A stretch of DNA of 8,186 bases from an uncultured Granulosicoccaceae bacterium (GCA_937951695.1 CALFBL010000356.1:1-8186), one strand, 5' to 3'. Positions 1 through 6,659 are shown, counted from the stretch's first letter. Made by a program: numbers and translations. The notes: generated from the letters alone by a model not told the origin.

Positions 1-76
1 GATAAGCAAAAAACGCTGTGACGTAGGCTCGGTAACACCATTTGGCGAAGGCGGGTTGTGGGAGCGAGGGGATCAT
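1..76 (-). CDS. ABC importer permease, second subunit (PotC-like), N-terminal fragment
   Basis: Only the first 25 codons are in the window; the rest lies beyond the left edge. The minus-strand frame opens with ATG at 76 and reads MIPSLPQPAFAKWCY, then RAYVTAFFAY. This is a short polar, basic N-terminus running into the start of a hydrophobic segment, as expected at the start of a PotC-type inner-membrane permease. The start overlaps the stop of the preceding permease as ATGA (73-76), a typical translational coupling arrangement, and a GGGA (82-85) lies 5 nt upstream as a ribosome-binding site. Position supports the call: Pot-family importers usually encode two permeases in succession. Family membership is inferred mainly from context, because too little protein is visible for domain recognition. 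Confidence 0.72.
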   Translation of the reverse strand, partial: MIPSLPQPAFAKWCYRAYVTAFFAY

Positions 77-939
77 GTGGGTCCCATGGTATTGCTTAGC
101 GATTGGCCGGTCAGTTTTAACCCGATAAACACCACGAGTGACGATAGGACCAGCAATAAAAATCCGAACGCCGAGCCCAGTTCCCAGTTAAAGCGCGTAA
201 TGAATTGCGAGTAGATCATGCCGGTGAACCATAGGCTGTCTTTACCGCCGAGCAGGATCGGGGTGAGGTAGTTACCCAGAGACAGCATAAACACCACGAT
301 ACAGCCCGATACAATGCCGGGCATCGCATGTGGAATCACGATCTCGCGCAGGATCGACGTACTCGTACCTCCCAGATCGTAACCCGCTTCGATAAGGCCA
401 TCATCAAGGCTGTCGAGCGTGGTAACCAGTGGCACGACCATGAACAGGATCGAGGTATAGACAAGCCCTACCATCATTGCTGCATCGTTGTACAACATCT
501 CGACCGGGCCATCGACAAGCCCTAAGGCCATCAGCAGGTTTGAGAAGACCCCGGTTTCGCGCAGCAGTATCATCCAGCCAAAAGTGCGCACCAGCTCTGA
601 GACCCAGAACGGGATCATGCACATCAGGAACAGGGTGGTCTTGGTTCGCCCACGCGTCAGTTTGGCGATGTAATAGGCAATGGGAAACCCGAGCAACAGC
701 GTCAGTGCAGTCGCGACGATCGACATGATTGCGGTGCGTGCGAAGGTGTTCCAGTAAAGTGGTTCGGTGAAGAACACAGCGTAGTTGCCAAACCCTGTGG
801 CGTATTCACGAGGTCCGATTTTTTCACTGATCGAGACGATGAACAACCCGATGTGCGGCAGGATGATCAGGACCATCAACCACAACAATATCGGCGCTAG
901 CAGCAGGTAAAACCCCAGGCGAGACTTATCGGTCACCAC
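73..939 (-). CDS. potB: ABC importer permease, first subunit (PotB-like)
   Basis: This 288-aa inner-membrane protein should form half of the translocation channel of a spermidine/putrescine-family importer. Hydrophobic segments lie at about residues 9-35, 67-92, 103-125, 151-177, 206-230 and 256-277, giving the usual six helices. The cytoplasmic EAA coupling loop is visible as EAGYDLGG at 184-191 followed by IVIPHAMPG (200-208); it contacts the ATPase. The start is GTG at 939, with a second GTG immediately after it, and I see no strong Shine-Dalgarno sequence. Only 3 nt separate it from the ATPase stop, so translation is probably coupled. The 3' end overlaps the next permease by ATGA. The gene symbol reflects family and position; the true substrate is not shown by the sequence. 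Confidence 0.9.
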   Translation of the reverse strand: MVTDKSRLGFYLLLAPILLWLMVLIILPHIGLFIVSISEKIGPREYATGFGNYAVFFTEPLYWNTFARTAIMSIVATALTLLLGFPIAYYIAKLTRGRTKTTLFLMCMIPFWVSELVRTFGWMILLRETGVFSNLLMALGLVDGPVEMLYNDAAMMVGLVYTSILFMVVPLVTTLDSLDDGLIEAGYDLGGTSTSILREIVIPHAMPGIVSGCIVVFMLSLGNYLTPILLGGKDSLWFTGMIYSQFITRFNWELGSAFGFLLLVLSSLVVFIGLKLTGQSLSNTMGPT

Positions 940-942
940 GGT

Positions 943-2064
943 TTAGTTTTCGAGCTCTGCCGGTGCTGGATAGCAGCGCACCTGGGATGGATTCCAGCGG
1001 GTGAACACACGATCACCTTGTCGCAGAGCGGTGAAGGCACCGGTTTGCGGTAGCGAGACCTTCAACAGACTGCCTGATCGGTCTTTTACCGTAACGCTAC
1101 TGTTGGCTCCGTTGAACAAGACGGACTCGATTACGCCGTCTGACACATTCACTCTGTCTGGATCATTCACTCCATCGCCGACGGCCACAAGTTCTATGGC
1201 TTCGGGCCGTAGGAATACTTCAGCCGACTGCCCGACATGTATCGCCGTTGACGGTGCGTCTATAAACATCTGGGTGCCGCCTGTGGATGTCAGCGTCAGC
1301 GTCGATCCGTTTACGGCTACAACGGTTGCGTCAATCTTGTTGGCGTCCCCGACAAACCCTGCGACAAAGGCCGAGCTTGGTGTGTGGTACACCTCATGGG
1401 GGGTGCCTATTTGTTCAAACTGGCCGTGGTTCATCACCGCGATGTGATCGCTCATCACTAGCGCTTCAGACTGATCGTGAGTGATATAAACAAACGTTGT
1501 ATTGAAAGCCGCCTGCAAGGATTTTAATTCGATCTTCATATGTTCACGCAGTTTCAGATCAAGCGCGCCCAGTGGTTCATCGAGTAACAGAACATCCGGT
1601 TCCAGAACCATGCAGCGTGCAATGGCAACCCGCTGCTTTTGACCACCCGATATCTGATCAATTTTACGCGTGGATACACCGGGCAGGCCAACACGATCCA
1701 GAACAGTTTCCACGCGCCTTTTGATCTCGGCCTTGGCAATACCACGCTGGCGTAAACCAAAGCCTACGTTATCTCCGATGTTCATGGTTGGAAACAGGGC
1801 AAGGTGTTGAAACACCATCGACACAGGTCGTTTGTTCGGCGGCACGCCTATCATCGACTTGCCCTTGATGTTTAAGTCTCCACTACTCGGAGACTGGAAG
1901 CCTGCAATCATTCGCAACAGCGTTGTCTTGCCACACCCAGACGGGCCGAGTATGGAAAAGAACGATCCTTGGGGAACTTCGAAGCTTACGTGATCGACAG
2001 CGCAAAAGTCGTCAAAGTTTTTGGTTAAATCACGGCAAACCAGATCGGGATGGGGGTTGGGCAT
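943..2064 (-). CDS. potA: ABC importer ATP-binding protein (PotA-like)
   Basis: This 373-aa cytoplasmic ATPase powers the importer. Motifs occur in order: Walker A GPSGCGKTT (40-48), Q-loop Gln86 in VFQHLALFP, signature ISGGQKQR (138-145), Walker B VLLLDE (158-163) followed by the D-loop PLGALD, and switch His196 in ITHDQSE. From about residue 240 a C-terminal TOBE-like regulatory region follows, with FLRPEAIEL (284-292) typical of the PotA/MalK/CysA class. Length fits PotA (about 370-380 aa). The ATG at 2064 has no strong Shine-Dalgarno sequence. It lies 17 nt downstream of a strong intercistronic hairpin that follows the binding-protein gene. All catalytic motifs are intact, so the protein should be active. 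The alternative is another importer of the same class (putrescine, opine or betaine-like). Confidence 0.95.
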   Translation of the reverse strand: MPNPHPDLVCRDLTKNFDDFCAVDHVSFEVPQGSFFSILGPSGCGKTTLLRMIAGFQSPSSGDLNIKGKSMIGVPPNKRPVSMVFQHLALFPTMNIGDNVGFGLRQRGIAKAEIKRRVETVLDRVGLPGVSTRKIDQISGGQKQRVAIARCMVLEPDVLLLDEPLGALDLKLREHMKIELKSLQAAFNTTFVYITHDQSEALVMSDHIAVMNHGQFEQIGTPHEVYHTPSSAFVAGFVGDANKIDATVVAVNGSTLTLTSTGGTQMFIDAPSTAIHVGQSAEVFLRPEAIELVAVGDGVNDPDRVNVSDGVIESVLFNGANSSVTVKDRSGSLLKVSLPQTGAFTALRQGDRVFTRWNPSQVRCYPAPAELEN

Positions 2065-2081
2065 GTGGCAATTTCAAATAG

Positions 2082-2114
2082 TGACAAAGGGCACCCATGC
2101 GGTGCCCTTTGTCA
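2082..2114 (-). terminator. Intercistronic hairpin between binding-protein and ATPase genes (attenuator or mRNA 3'-end stabiliser)
   Basis: Arms GACAAAGGGCACC (2083-2095) and GGTGCCCTTTGTC (2101-2113) are perfectly complementary. One further T-A pair (2082/2114) makes a 14-bp stem with a 5-nt loop. In the transcript it begins 15 nt after the binding-protein stop and ends 17 nt before the ATPase start. The downstream bases (CTATTTGAAATT) are only mildly U-rich, so a complete intrinsic terminator is unlikely. Such hairpins after binding-protein genes are known to protect the upstream mRNA or partly terminate transcription, giving excess binding protein over membrane components. The structure is seen directly; the role is inferred. 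Confidence 0.7.
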
Positions 2115-2129
2115 GTGTAAAGGTCGAGA

Positions 2130-3191
2130 CTATTTTGCCGCGTTGATCCGGTCGAGCGTGGCACCTTCCATCGCTTCGAGGCCCGCGGGTACCGGCGGGT
2201 ACCACTTAATGTTATCAATCGCTTCATCATCAAAGCTAGCTTGATAACGAGTTTTCAAATCTGGGCTAACAGCTTTATCACCGCTCACTGCGGCGGTGAA
2301 GTTGCCCGCTGAGTTGGTGATAATCGATGCGATTTCAGGTTTCATCACGAAGTTGATCCAATCGTAGGCTGCATCGTCGGCCCGACCCCTAGCTGGCAGA
2401 GCGAAGGTGTCGATCCAACCCAAGGCACCGGCTTCAGGTGCGACAAAGGTGATGTCGGGGTTATCGGCGTTCAATTGCCAACCACCAGTATCCCATGCCA
2501 TTGAAGCCACGACCTCGCCTGAGCGCAGCAGGTTCTTAATCTCATCGCCGCCGTCCCAATACGTTTTAACATTGGGTTTGCAGTCTGTCAGCCGAGTTTC
2601 GACTTGATCCAGGATTGCTTGATAGGCTTCAGGGTCGTCGTATGCTGCGAACGGGTCTAGACCCATGGAATAGGCAAATCCGATCAGCGTGGGACGTTTC
2701 AAACGGTAAGATACTTTGCCAGCAACGGACGCGTCGCACAGGTCTGTGTAGTCGGTTACGTCACCCGCTTCTACTGTGTTGACAACCAAACCGCTGGTGC
2801 CCCAAATCTGCGGCAGGCCATACACCTTGCCATCATAAGTTGTGTTTTCGGCCGTAGCTGCCAGCATCGATGGGATGAACAGGTCAGCGTCGACTTTGGT
2901 CATGTCGATGGGTTTATAGATTCCGAATTCTTCCTGCGCGCTGGCGATCCGGTCCTGGCTCGGTTGCGCCAGATCGAACCCACCGCCATTAGTGGCGCGG
3001 AGTTTGGCGATAATTTCTTCGTTATTAGAGGTAGTGACCTCAACGTTGTGGCCGGTTTCGGCCTCGAACAGCTTGATCACCTCTTCGGGTGCGTAACCAC
3101 CCCAAGTCAGCAGGCGCAAAGTTTCGGCACTGGTACTAGGTGCGCTCAATGTAGTAATGACAGCGAAGGTTGATACAACGGCAGTTTTCAT
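2130..3191 (-). CDS. potD: Periplasmic substrate-binding protein of a polyamine-type ABC importer (PotD-like)
   Basis: This 353-aa exported protein should capture the ligand in the periplasm and deliver it to the PotBC-like permeases. A signal peptide occupies residues 1-22, with likely cleavage after STSA and before ETLRLL. The mature protein begins with LRLLTWGGYAPEEVIKLFE (25-43), the usual opening of the PotD/PotF family. Aromatic and acidic positions expected in the ligand cleft include Trp30, Trp130, Trp233-Asp234, and Trp259 with Asp261 in GWIDTFALPA. The last pair matches the conserved W-x-D that binds an amine group in PotD. Two cysteines (152, 204) could form a disulfide. The start ATG at 3191 has a good AAGGA site (3197-3201) 5 nt upstream. 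Polyamine is the default guess; related proteins bind other cationic or zwitterionic compounds. Confidence 0.92.
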   Translation of the reverse strand: MKTAVVSTFAVITTLSAPSTSAETLRLLTWGGYAPEEVIKLFEAETGHNVEVTTSNNEEIIAKLRATNGGGFDLAQPSQDRIASAQEEFGIYKPIDMTKVDADLFIPSMLAATAENTTYDGKVYGLPQIWGTSGLVVNTVEAGDVTDYTDLCDASVAGKVSYRLKRPTLIGFAYSMGLDPFAAYDDPEAYQAILDQVETRLTDCKPNVKTYWDGGDEIKNLLRSGEVVASMAWDTGGWQLNADNPDITFVAPEAGALGWIDTFALPARGRADDAAYDWINFVMKPEIASIITNSAGNFTAAVSGDKAVSPDLKTRYQASFDDEAIDNIKWYPPVPAGLEAMEGATLDRINAAK

Positions 3192-3406
3192 GATGTTCCT
3201 TGGGTGTTGAGTTTCGTGTACGATTTTTCAAGCAAGGCTCCATGACGTTAACATGTCGGTTTGGAACCGCCAAGGTGTTTCTTTTTTGGAAGCATTAAAG
3301 ATTTGGAGACGAAAAAAGACGAATAAGTTACTCGTGGGCGTATTTTCTGTATAGCTATTTCACGTTTCCTGCGCACAAAGCTTTGCCACTACTGGTCCAC
3401 CGGTCC
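3192..3406 (-). promoter_or_regulatory. Intergenic leader of the importer operon
   Basis: This 215-bp gap separates the acyl-CoA synthetase stop from the binding-protein start. The Shine-Dalgarno AAGGA is at 3197-3201. The stretch has more A/T tracts than the flanking genes. It includes a TATACA (3348-3353, minus strand) that could be a -10 element, but I found no well-spaced -35 partner. Small palindromes such as CAAAGCTTTG (3376-3385) and GTTAAC (3246-3251) are present. I see no U-tract terminator after the synthetase gene, so importer genes could be transcribed both by read-through and from a promoter here. That a promoter lies here is inferred from the size of the gap. Confidence 0.4.
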
Positions 3407-5068
3407 TTACCCGTCCTTTGCCAACTGGCGAAGTAAATACTTCTGGATTTTACCTGTAGACGTTTTAGGCAAAGGTCCGAATTCCACGTGTTTGGGAATC
3501 TTGTAACCGGCAAGGGTCTTGCGGCAATGGTCCATTAGCTCTTGCGCAGTCACTTTTTTCCCAGGCTTGACATCCACGAACGCGCAGGGGGTTTCTCCCC
3601 ATTTTTCATTCGGCTTGGCGACCACGGCGGCTTCGAGTACCGCTGGGTGTCGATACAAAGATTCTTCAACCTCTAGCGTGGATATGTTCTCGCCACCGGA
3701 AATGATAATGTCTTTAGAGCGATCCTTGATTTCGATGTAGCCGTCGGGGTGTTGCACGCCGAGATCCCCTGTGTGAAACCAGCCACCGGCAAACGCGTCA
3801 TCGGTGGCTTGAGTGTTTTTCAGGTAACCCTTCATGATCGTATTGCCGCGGATCATGAGTTCTCCCAAGGTTTCTCCATCACGCTGAACAGGCTCCATGG
3901 TGTCGGCGTTCATGATGCAGGCGCCGTCAAGTGTTAAGTAATGAACGCCTTGGCGCGCCATGCGTGCTGAACGAGCTTCTAGCTGCAGATCGGGCCAATC
4001 CGGCTGAGGGATACACACGGTTGCTGGACCGTAGGTTTCTGTTAGACCATATAAGTGCGTGACATTAAAACCGATTGCGTCCATCGCTTCGATCACGGCA
4101 GAGGGTGGGGCGGCACCACCGGTGGCAATCTCTATTGGTTGTTGGGCCCGTTTTTGCACCTTCTTGGGTGCGTTCGCCAGCATGTTCAAAACAATCGGTG
4201 CTCCGCACATATGCGTGACATCGTGTTGTTCAATCAAACCAAAGATGACTTCTGGGTCCACACTGCGCAAGCAAACATGTGTGCCCATGGCAGCGGTGAC
4301 AGCCCAGGTAAAGGTCCAGCCATCGCAGTGAAACATCGGCAGTGTCCACAAGTAGCGCGAGTTATGTGTCACGCCCATGGTGCTCATGTTGCCGATGGCG
4401 TTCAGATACGCACCGCGGTGGTGGTAGACGCAGCCTTTTGGGTTGCCCGTTGTGCCTGAGGTGTACAGCAATGAGATGGCCTGCCACTCATCAGTTACTT
4501 GAGAAAACTGTTCGGCTACCCACGTCGCCTGAGTCTCATCGTTCAGTACAGCTTGACCTTCGTTCAGTAAACTTTCATAAACGGTTTCGCCGATGCACGC
4601 AGCCATACATTCATCAGGGGTCATCGGGTCGTCGATGTCAATGACAGGGATAGGGTTCTCCATCAAAGTCATTGCCTCTTCCACCACTAGCGCGTACTGC
4701 CGATCGGCCAACAACACTTTCGCATTGCCGTGTTCGAGGATAAAGCGAACCGTGTTGGCATCGAGCCGTGTGTTAAGTGAATTCAAAACAGCGCCGATTA
4801 ACGGCACCCCGTTGTGGGCTTCCAGCATCTCTGGTGTGTTGGGTGCCATGATCGCCACGCAATCGCCTTTGCTCACACCGCGCTTGGCGAGGGCTGCTCC
4901 CAACGCTTGGCTGCGTTGCCAGAATTCCCGGTAGGTGTATCGGCGGGTACCATGAACGACCGCCAGTTGGTCGGGGCGAATGGCGGCGGCCCGTCGCAGG
5001 AAACTGACTGGCGAGAGCGGCTCGTAGTTGGCAGCTTGGGTAGGGAGGTCTTGGTTAAAAATGCTCAT
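3407..5068 (-). CDS. AMP-forming acyl-CoA synthetase (acyl-activating enzyme family)
   Basis: This cytoplasmic enzyme should convert a carboxylic acid, ATP and CoA to acyl-CoA via an acyl-adenylate. With the start at ATG 5068 it has 553 aa. Adenylate-forming motifs are intact: P-loop YTSGTTGNPKG (202-212), A5 YGLTETYG (340-347), A7 HTGDLG (432-437), hinge region DRSKDIIISGGENIS (449-463) and A10 PKTSTGKIQK with catalytic Lys540. The N-terminal pattern (AANYEPLSPVSFL, GAVLNSLNTRLDA) resembles bacterial and plant acyl-activating enzymes for short- or medium-chain or aromatic acids rather than acetyl-CoA synthetase. The frame is open upstream to ATG 5110 and TTG 5116. Those add a basic 14-16-residue leader unlike family N-termini and reach almost to the divergent gene, so 5068 is preferred, although no start has a clear Shine-Dalgarno sequence. 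The gene lies upstream of and codirectional with the importer. The acid substrate is unknown. Confidence 0.9.
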   Translation of the reverse strand: MSIFNQDLPTQAANYEPLSPVSFLRRAAAIRPDQLAVVHGTRRYTYREFWQRSQALGAALAKRGVSKGDCVAIMAPNTPEMLEAHNGVPLIGAVLNSLNTRLDANTVRFILEHGNAKVLLADRQYALVVEEAMTLMENPIPVIDIDDPMTPDECMAACIGETVYESLLNEGQAVLNDETQATWVAEQFSQVTDEWQAISLLYTSGTTGNPKGCVYHHRGAYLNAIGNMSTMGVTHNSRYLWTLPMFHCDGWTFTWAVTAAMGTHVCLRSVDPEVIFGLIEQHDVTHMCGAPIVLNMLANAPKKVQKRAQQPIEIATGGAAPPSAVIEAMDAIGFNVTHLYGLTETYGPATVCIPQPDWPDLQLEARSARMARQGVHYLTLDGACIMNADTMEPVQRDGETLGELMIRGNTIMKGYLKNTQATDDAFAGGWFHTGDLGVQHPDGYIEIKDRSKDIIISGGENISTLEVEESLYRHPAVLEAAVVAKPNEKWGETPCAFVDVKPGKKVTAQELMDHCRKTLAGYKIPKHVEFGPLPKTSTGKIQKYLLRQLAKDG

Positions 5069-5105
5069 GGGCACGCGCTTGCGACGGTGGTAAGGTATTT
5101 GGTCG

Positions 5106-5136
5106 ATCATACCCAAGGATTGTTCATGACGGTTAA
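5106..5136 (-). promoter_or_regulatory. Candidate promoter of the acyl-CoA synthetase gene
   Basis: On the minus strand TATGAT (5106-5111) is one base from the -10 consensus. TTAACC (5131-5136) is a four-of-six match to the -35 consensus, separated by a long 19-bp spacer. Transcription would begin near 5098, giving about a 30-nt leader to the ATG at 5068. That would exclude the longer starts at 5110 and 5116. The -35 part would lie inside the first codons of the divergent reductase. This is a pattern match by eye and is weak evidence. Confidence 0.25.
5115..5119 (+). promoter_or_regulatory. Ribosome-binding site of the SDR gene
   Basis: AAGGA lies 6 nt before the ATG at 5126. It decides the start of the reductase gene. 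The same frame is open back to 4814, but that extension lies antisense to the synthetase coding region and has no family resemblance. Confidence 0.75.
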
Positions 5137-5896
5137 GGCTGAACCATTTGATTTGTCTGGCAAGGTGGCCATGGTGACCGGTGCGGCCGGTGGTTTAGGG
5201 CAATGTTTCGCTAAGACCCTGAGTGCAGCTGGTGCGTCTGTTGTGCTGTGCAGTCGCGATCGGGATCGACCAGAACTGGTACGTCTTGCGAACGACTTGG
5301 CCGGCGCTGAGCGTTTGGCTATGGATGTGGTGTCGCACGCGTCGGTAGAACAGGCGTTTGAGGTTCTGGATGAGAAGGGTATTCAGGTTGATATCCTGGT
5401 CAACAACGCTGGGGTAGCTATATCGGGCCGAGCTCAGGCGCTTAGCGATGCCGACTGGAACGCCGTTGTTGACACCAACTTGCGAGGCGCGTGGACGGTG
5501 TCGCAACAGCTGGCAAAGCGTTTGATCGAGCAATCGCGCCCGGGCAGTATCGTTAATATTGCCTCCATATTAGGGCTCCAGCCAAGCAAAGGCACGGCAC
5601 CCTATGCGGTAAGTAAAGCCGGTCTTATTCAAATGACCCGAGCTCTTGCACTGGAATGGGCACGGTTCAACATTCGGGTTAATGCGTTATCACCTGGGTA
5701 TATAGAGACCGATATCAACCGGGAGTTTTTGCAATCCGATACAGCTGCCGCACATATAAAACGCATTCCCACACGCCGCGTGGGTGTCGCTGAAGATCTT
5801 GCTGGCCCGATATTACTGCTGGCCAGTGCGGCGGGTGAGCACATGACCGGCTCCAATCTCGTTGTTGATGGTGGCCACAGTTGCGCAAGTTTGTAG
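5126..5896 (+). CDS. Short-chain dehydrogenase/reductase (SDR), classical type
   Basis: This 256-aa cytoplasmic NAD(P)-dependent oxidoreductase has all classical SDR elements: cofactor motif TGAAGGLG (18-25), Asp67 in AMDV for adenine contact, NNAG (93-96), catalytic Asn118, Ser147, Tyr160 and Lys164 (YAVSK), and the PG turn with IETDINREF (190-201). It ends in the usual GSNLVVDGG. Arg44 after the second strand (CSRD) suggests NADP(H) preference. The sequence resembles enzymes annotated as gluconate 5-dehydrogenase or 3-oxoacyl-ACP reductase; such labels rarely predict substrate. The start at 5126 follows an AAGGA site and gives the standard length. It is divergent from the acyl-CoA synthetase, with only 57 bp between the preferred starts, so the two may share regulation. 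A role on a hydroxy- or keto-acid linked to the ligase is inference. Confidence 0.93.
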   Translation: MTVKAEPFDLSGKVAMVTGAAGGLGQCFAKTLSAAGASVVLCSRDRDRPELVRLANDLAGAERLAMDVVSHASVEQAFEVLDEKGIQVDILVNNAGVAISGRAQALSDADWNAVVDTNLRGAWTVSQQLAKRLIEQSRPGSIVNIASILGLQPSKGTAPYAVSKAGLIQMTRALALEWARFNIRVNALSPGYIETDINREFLQSDTAAAHIKRIPTRRVGVAEDLAGPILLLASAAGEHMTGSNLVVDGGHSCASL

Positions 5897-5905
5897 GTTA
5901 AGCGC

Positions 5906-6196
5906 CTAGGGCATAATGCTGAAGCTAATGTCAGCTTTATCTTCAGTGCGGGGTGCGAGGTTTAGAAGACAAAAACTGTTCAACGACACGTATCGATTAG
6001 CTTTGACGTCTTGTATAACGCTTTTGGCGTAGTTGTCTGCCCACTCAGGCACTTCACCGTACATCATGAACAATGTGAACAATTCAGTCACTTCGTGCTG
6101 CTCTGCACGATCGCCAAACCACGCAAGATGTGCTTCGTTAAACAGGCGGTACTCACTGACGTTTAACAGGGAAGCTGCTCGTTCTATAGCTCGCAT
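5906..6196 (-). CDS. Hypothetical protein, 96 aa, possibly incomplete at the N-terminus
   Basis: I do not recognise this protein. It is 96 aa, mostly helical in appearance, with alternating charged and hydrophobic residues and conspicuous segments HLAWFGDR (23-30), ELFTLFMMYGEVPEWADNY (38-56) and NSFCLLNLAPR (73-83). There is no signal peptide and no clear membrane segment, so it is probably cytoplasmic. It converges with the reductase gene; the two stops are 9 nt apart. The first ATG (6196) has only a weak GGA at short spacing. In-frame codons just upstream still read protein-like (VKIFDTRGLDSM) but contain no ATG, GTG or TTG before a TAG, and an ATG at 6231 is one base out of phase. The true start is therefore uncertain. 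That it is a real gene is inferred from composition and tight packing. Confidence 0.6.
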   Translation of the reverse strand: MRAIERAASLLNVSEYRLFNEAHLAWFGDRAEQHEVTELFTLFMMYGEVPEWADNYAKSVIQDVKANRYVSLNSFCLLNLAPRTEDKADISFSIMP

Positions 6197-6586
6197 ACTA
6201 TCCAGGCCTCTGGTATCAAAAATTTTGACATAAACAGTGCTTGTTCCGTTCCCTCGCTATCGGCTCAACCGCCAGCTCCTAGATAGAGCAAGTTATTTTT
6301 TTTGTAACGTTCGACATGAAAGCCCTGTTTGAAAGCCTTACGGCTTGTTGTTTCGTTCGTCAAGTGAATAACAACAAAAATATTTTTTATTTTTTTGGGT
6401 GAATGGGTACAAAATATTAAAGTGCTAAGTGGCTCACATTAATGACGATTTTCAACAGCTTGAAAGCTCTACCTAAAACTTGGTTCACAGTTCGACACAC
6501 TGATAGTGTCAGTAACTCGACTTCTGCGCACCTATTCTCTTGCGTGACCATGCGATAAACTGCGATAGGGCCGTTAAGAGCTCAGC

Positions 6587-6602
6587 GCTGATAACAATCA
6601 GC
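6587..6602 (+). repeat. Inverted repeat GCTGAT/ATCAGC overlapping a 10-bp palindrome
   Basis: GCTGAT (6587-6592) and ATCAGC (6597-6602) form a 6-bp stem with a 4-nt loop AACA. The palindrome TCAGCGCTGA (6582-6591) overlaps its left arm, so two alternative pairings compete. This may be an operator or a leader structure of the downstream protease gene; the function is not shown. Confidence 0.4.
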
Positions 6603-6630
6603 AATAACGAAAATAAACGTGGTAATCGAT

Positions 6631-6651
6631 GCGATCGGCATTAACGATCGC
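6631..6651 (+). promoter_or_regulatory. Perfect inverted repeat immediately upstream of the protease ribosome-binding site
   Basis: GCGATCG (6631-6637) and CGATCGC (6645-6651) are perfect complements around a 7-nt spacer GCATTAA. The right arm ends at 6651 and the AGGGGAAG ribosome-binding site begins at 6652. As RNA it would form a 7-bp GC-rich hairpin touching the site. As DNA it would be a 21-bp dyad suitable for a dimeric repressor. Which applies cannot be decided here. Confidence 0.5.
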
Positions 6652-6659
6652 AGGGGAAG
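6652..6659 (+). promoter_or_regulatory. Strong ribosome-binding site of the protease gene
   Basis: AGGGGAAG lies just before the ATG at 6663, leaving 5 nt after AGGGGA. It fixes the start and predicts efficient translation unless the adjoining hairpin interferes. Confidence 0.8.

Noticed and set aside
1554..1760. Minus-strand open frame inside the ATPase gene
   Set aside because: It is an alternative-frame shadow of the ATPase, whose motifs are all in the main frame.
2185..2203. Tandem GCGGGTACC repeat, 10-bp period
   Set aside because: It lies inside the binding-protein coding sequence (WYPPVPAG) and is a two-copy coincidence of Pro/Val codons. A similar GGCGGGTACC near 4942 is also coding.
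5069..5116. 16-residue N-terminal extension of the acyl-CoA synthetase (TTG 5116 or ATG 5110)
   Set aside because: The residues are basic and unlike family N-termini, no ribosome-binding site is seen, and the extension would leave almost no room for a promoter opposite the divergent gene. The choice of 5068 remains probable rather than certain.
4814..5125. N-terminal extension of 104 codons on the reductase frame
   Set aside because: It is antisense to the synthetase coding region, and the SDR family starts near FDLSGKVAMVTG. A good AAGGA site precedes the ATG at 5126, which gives the normal SDR length.
6250..6303. Possible rho-independent terminator ending in the T-run at 6296-6303
   Set aside because: The only stem nearby is CTATC/GATAG, 5 bp with a loop of about 20 nt, and no plus-strand gene ends just upstream of it.
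6316..6402. Plus-strand 28-aa frame starting MKALFESLTACC
   Set aside because: It has no ribosome-binding site, and its C-terminal half is simply translated AT-rich DNA (Asn/Lys/Phe/Tyr).
6442..6558. Plus-strand 38-aa frame (ATG 6442 to TAA 6556-6558)
   Set aside because: It has no Shine-Dalgarno sequence at normal spacing, no hydrophobic or conserved pattern, and overlaps inverted repeats that look regulatory.
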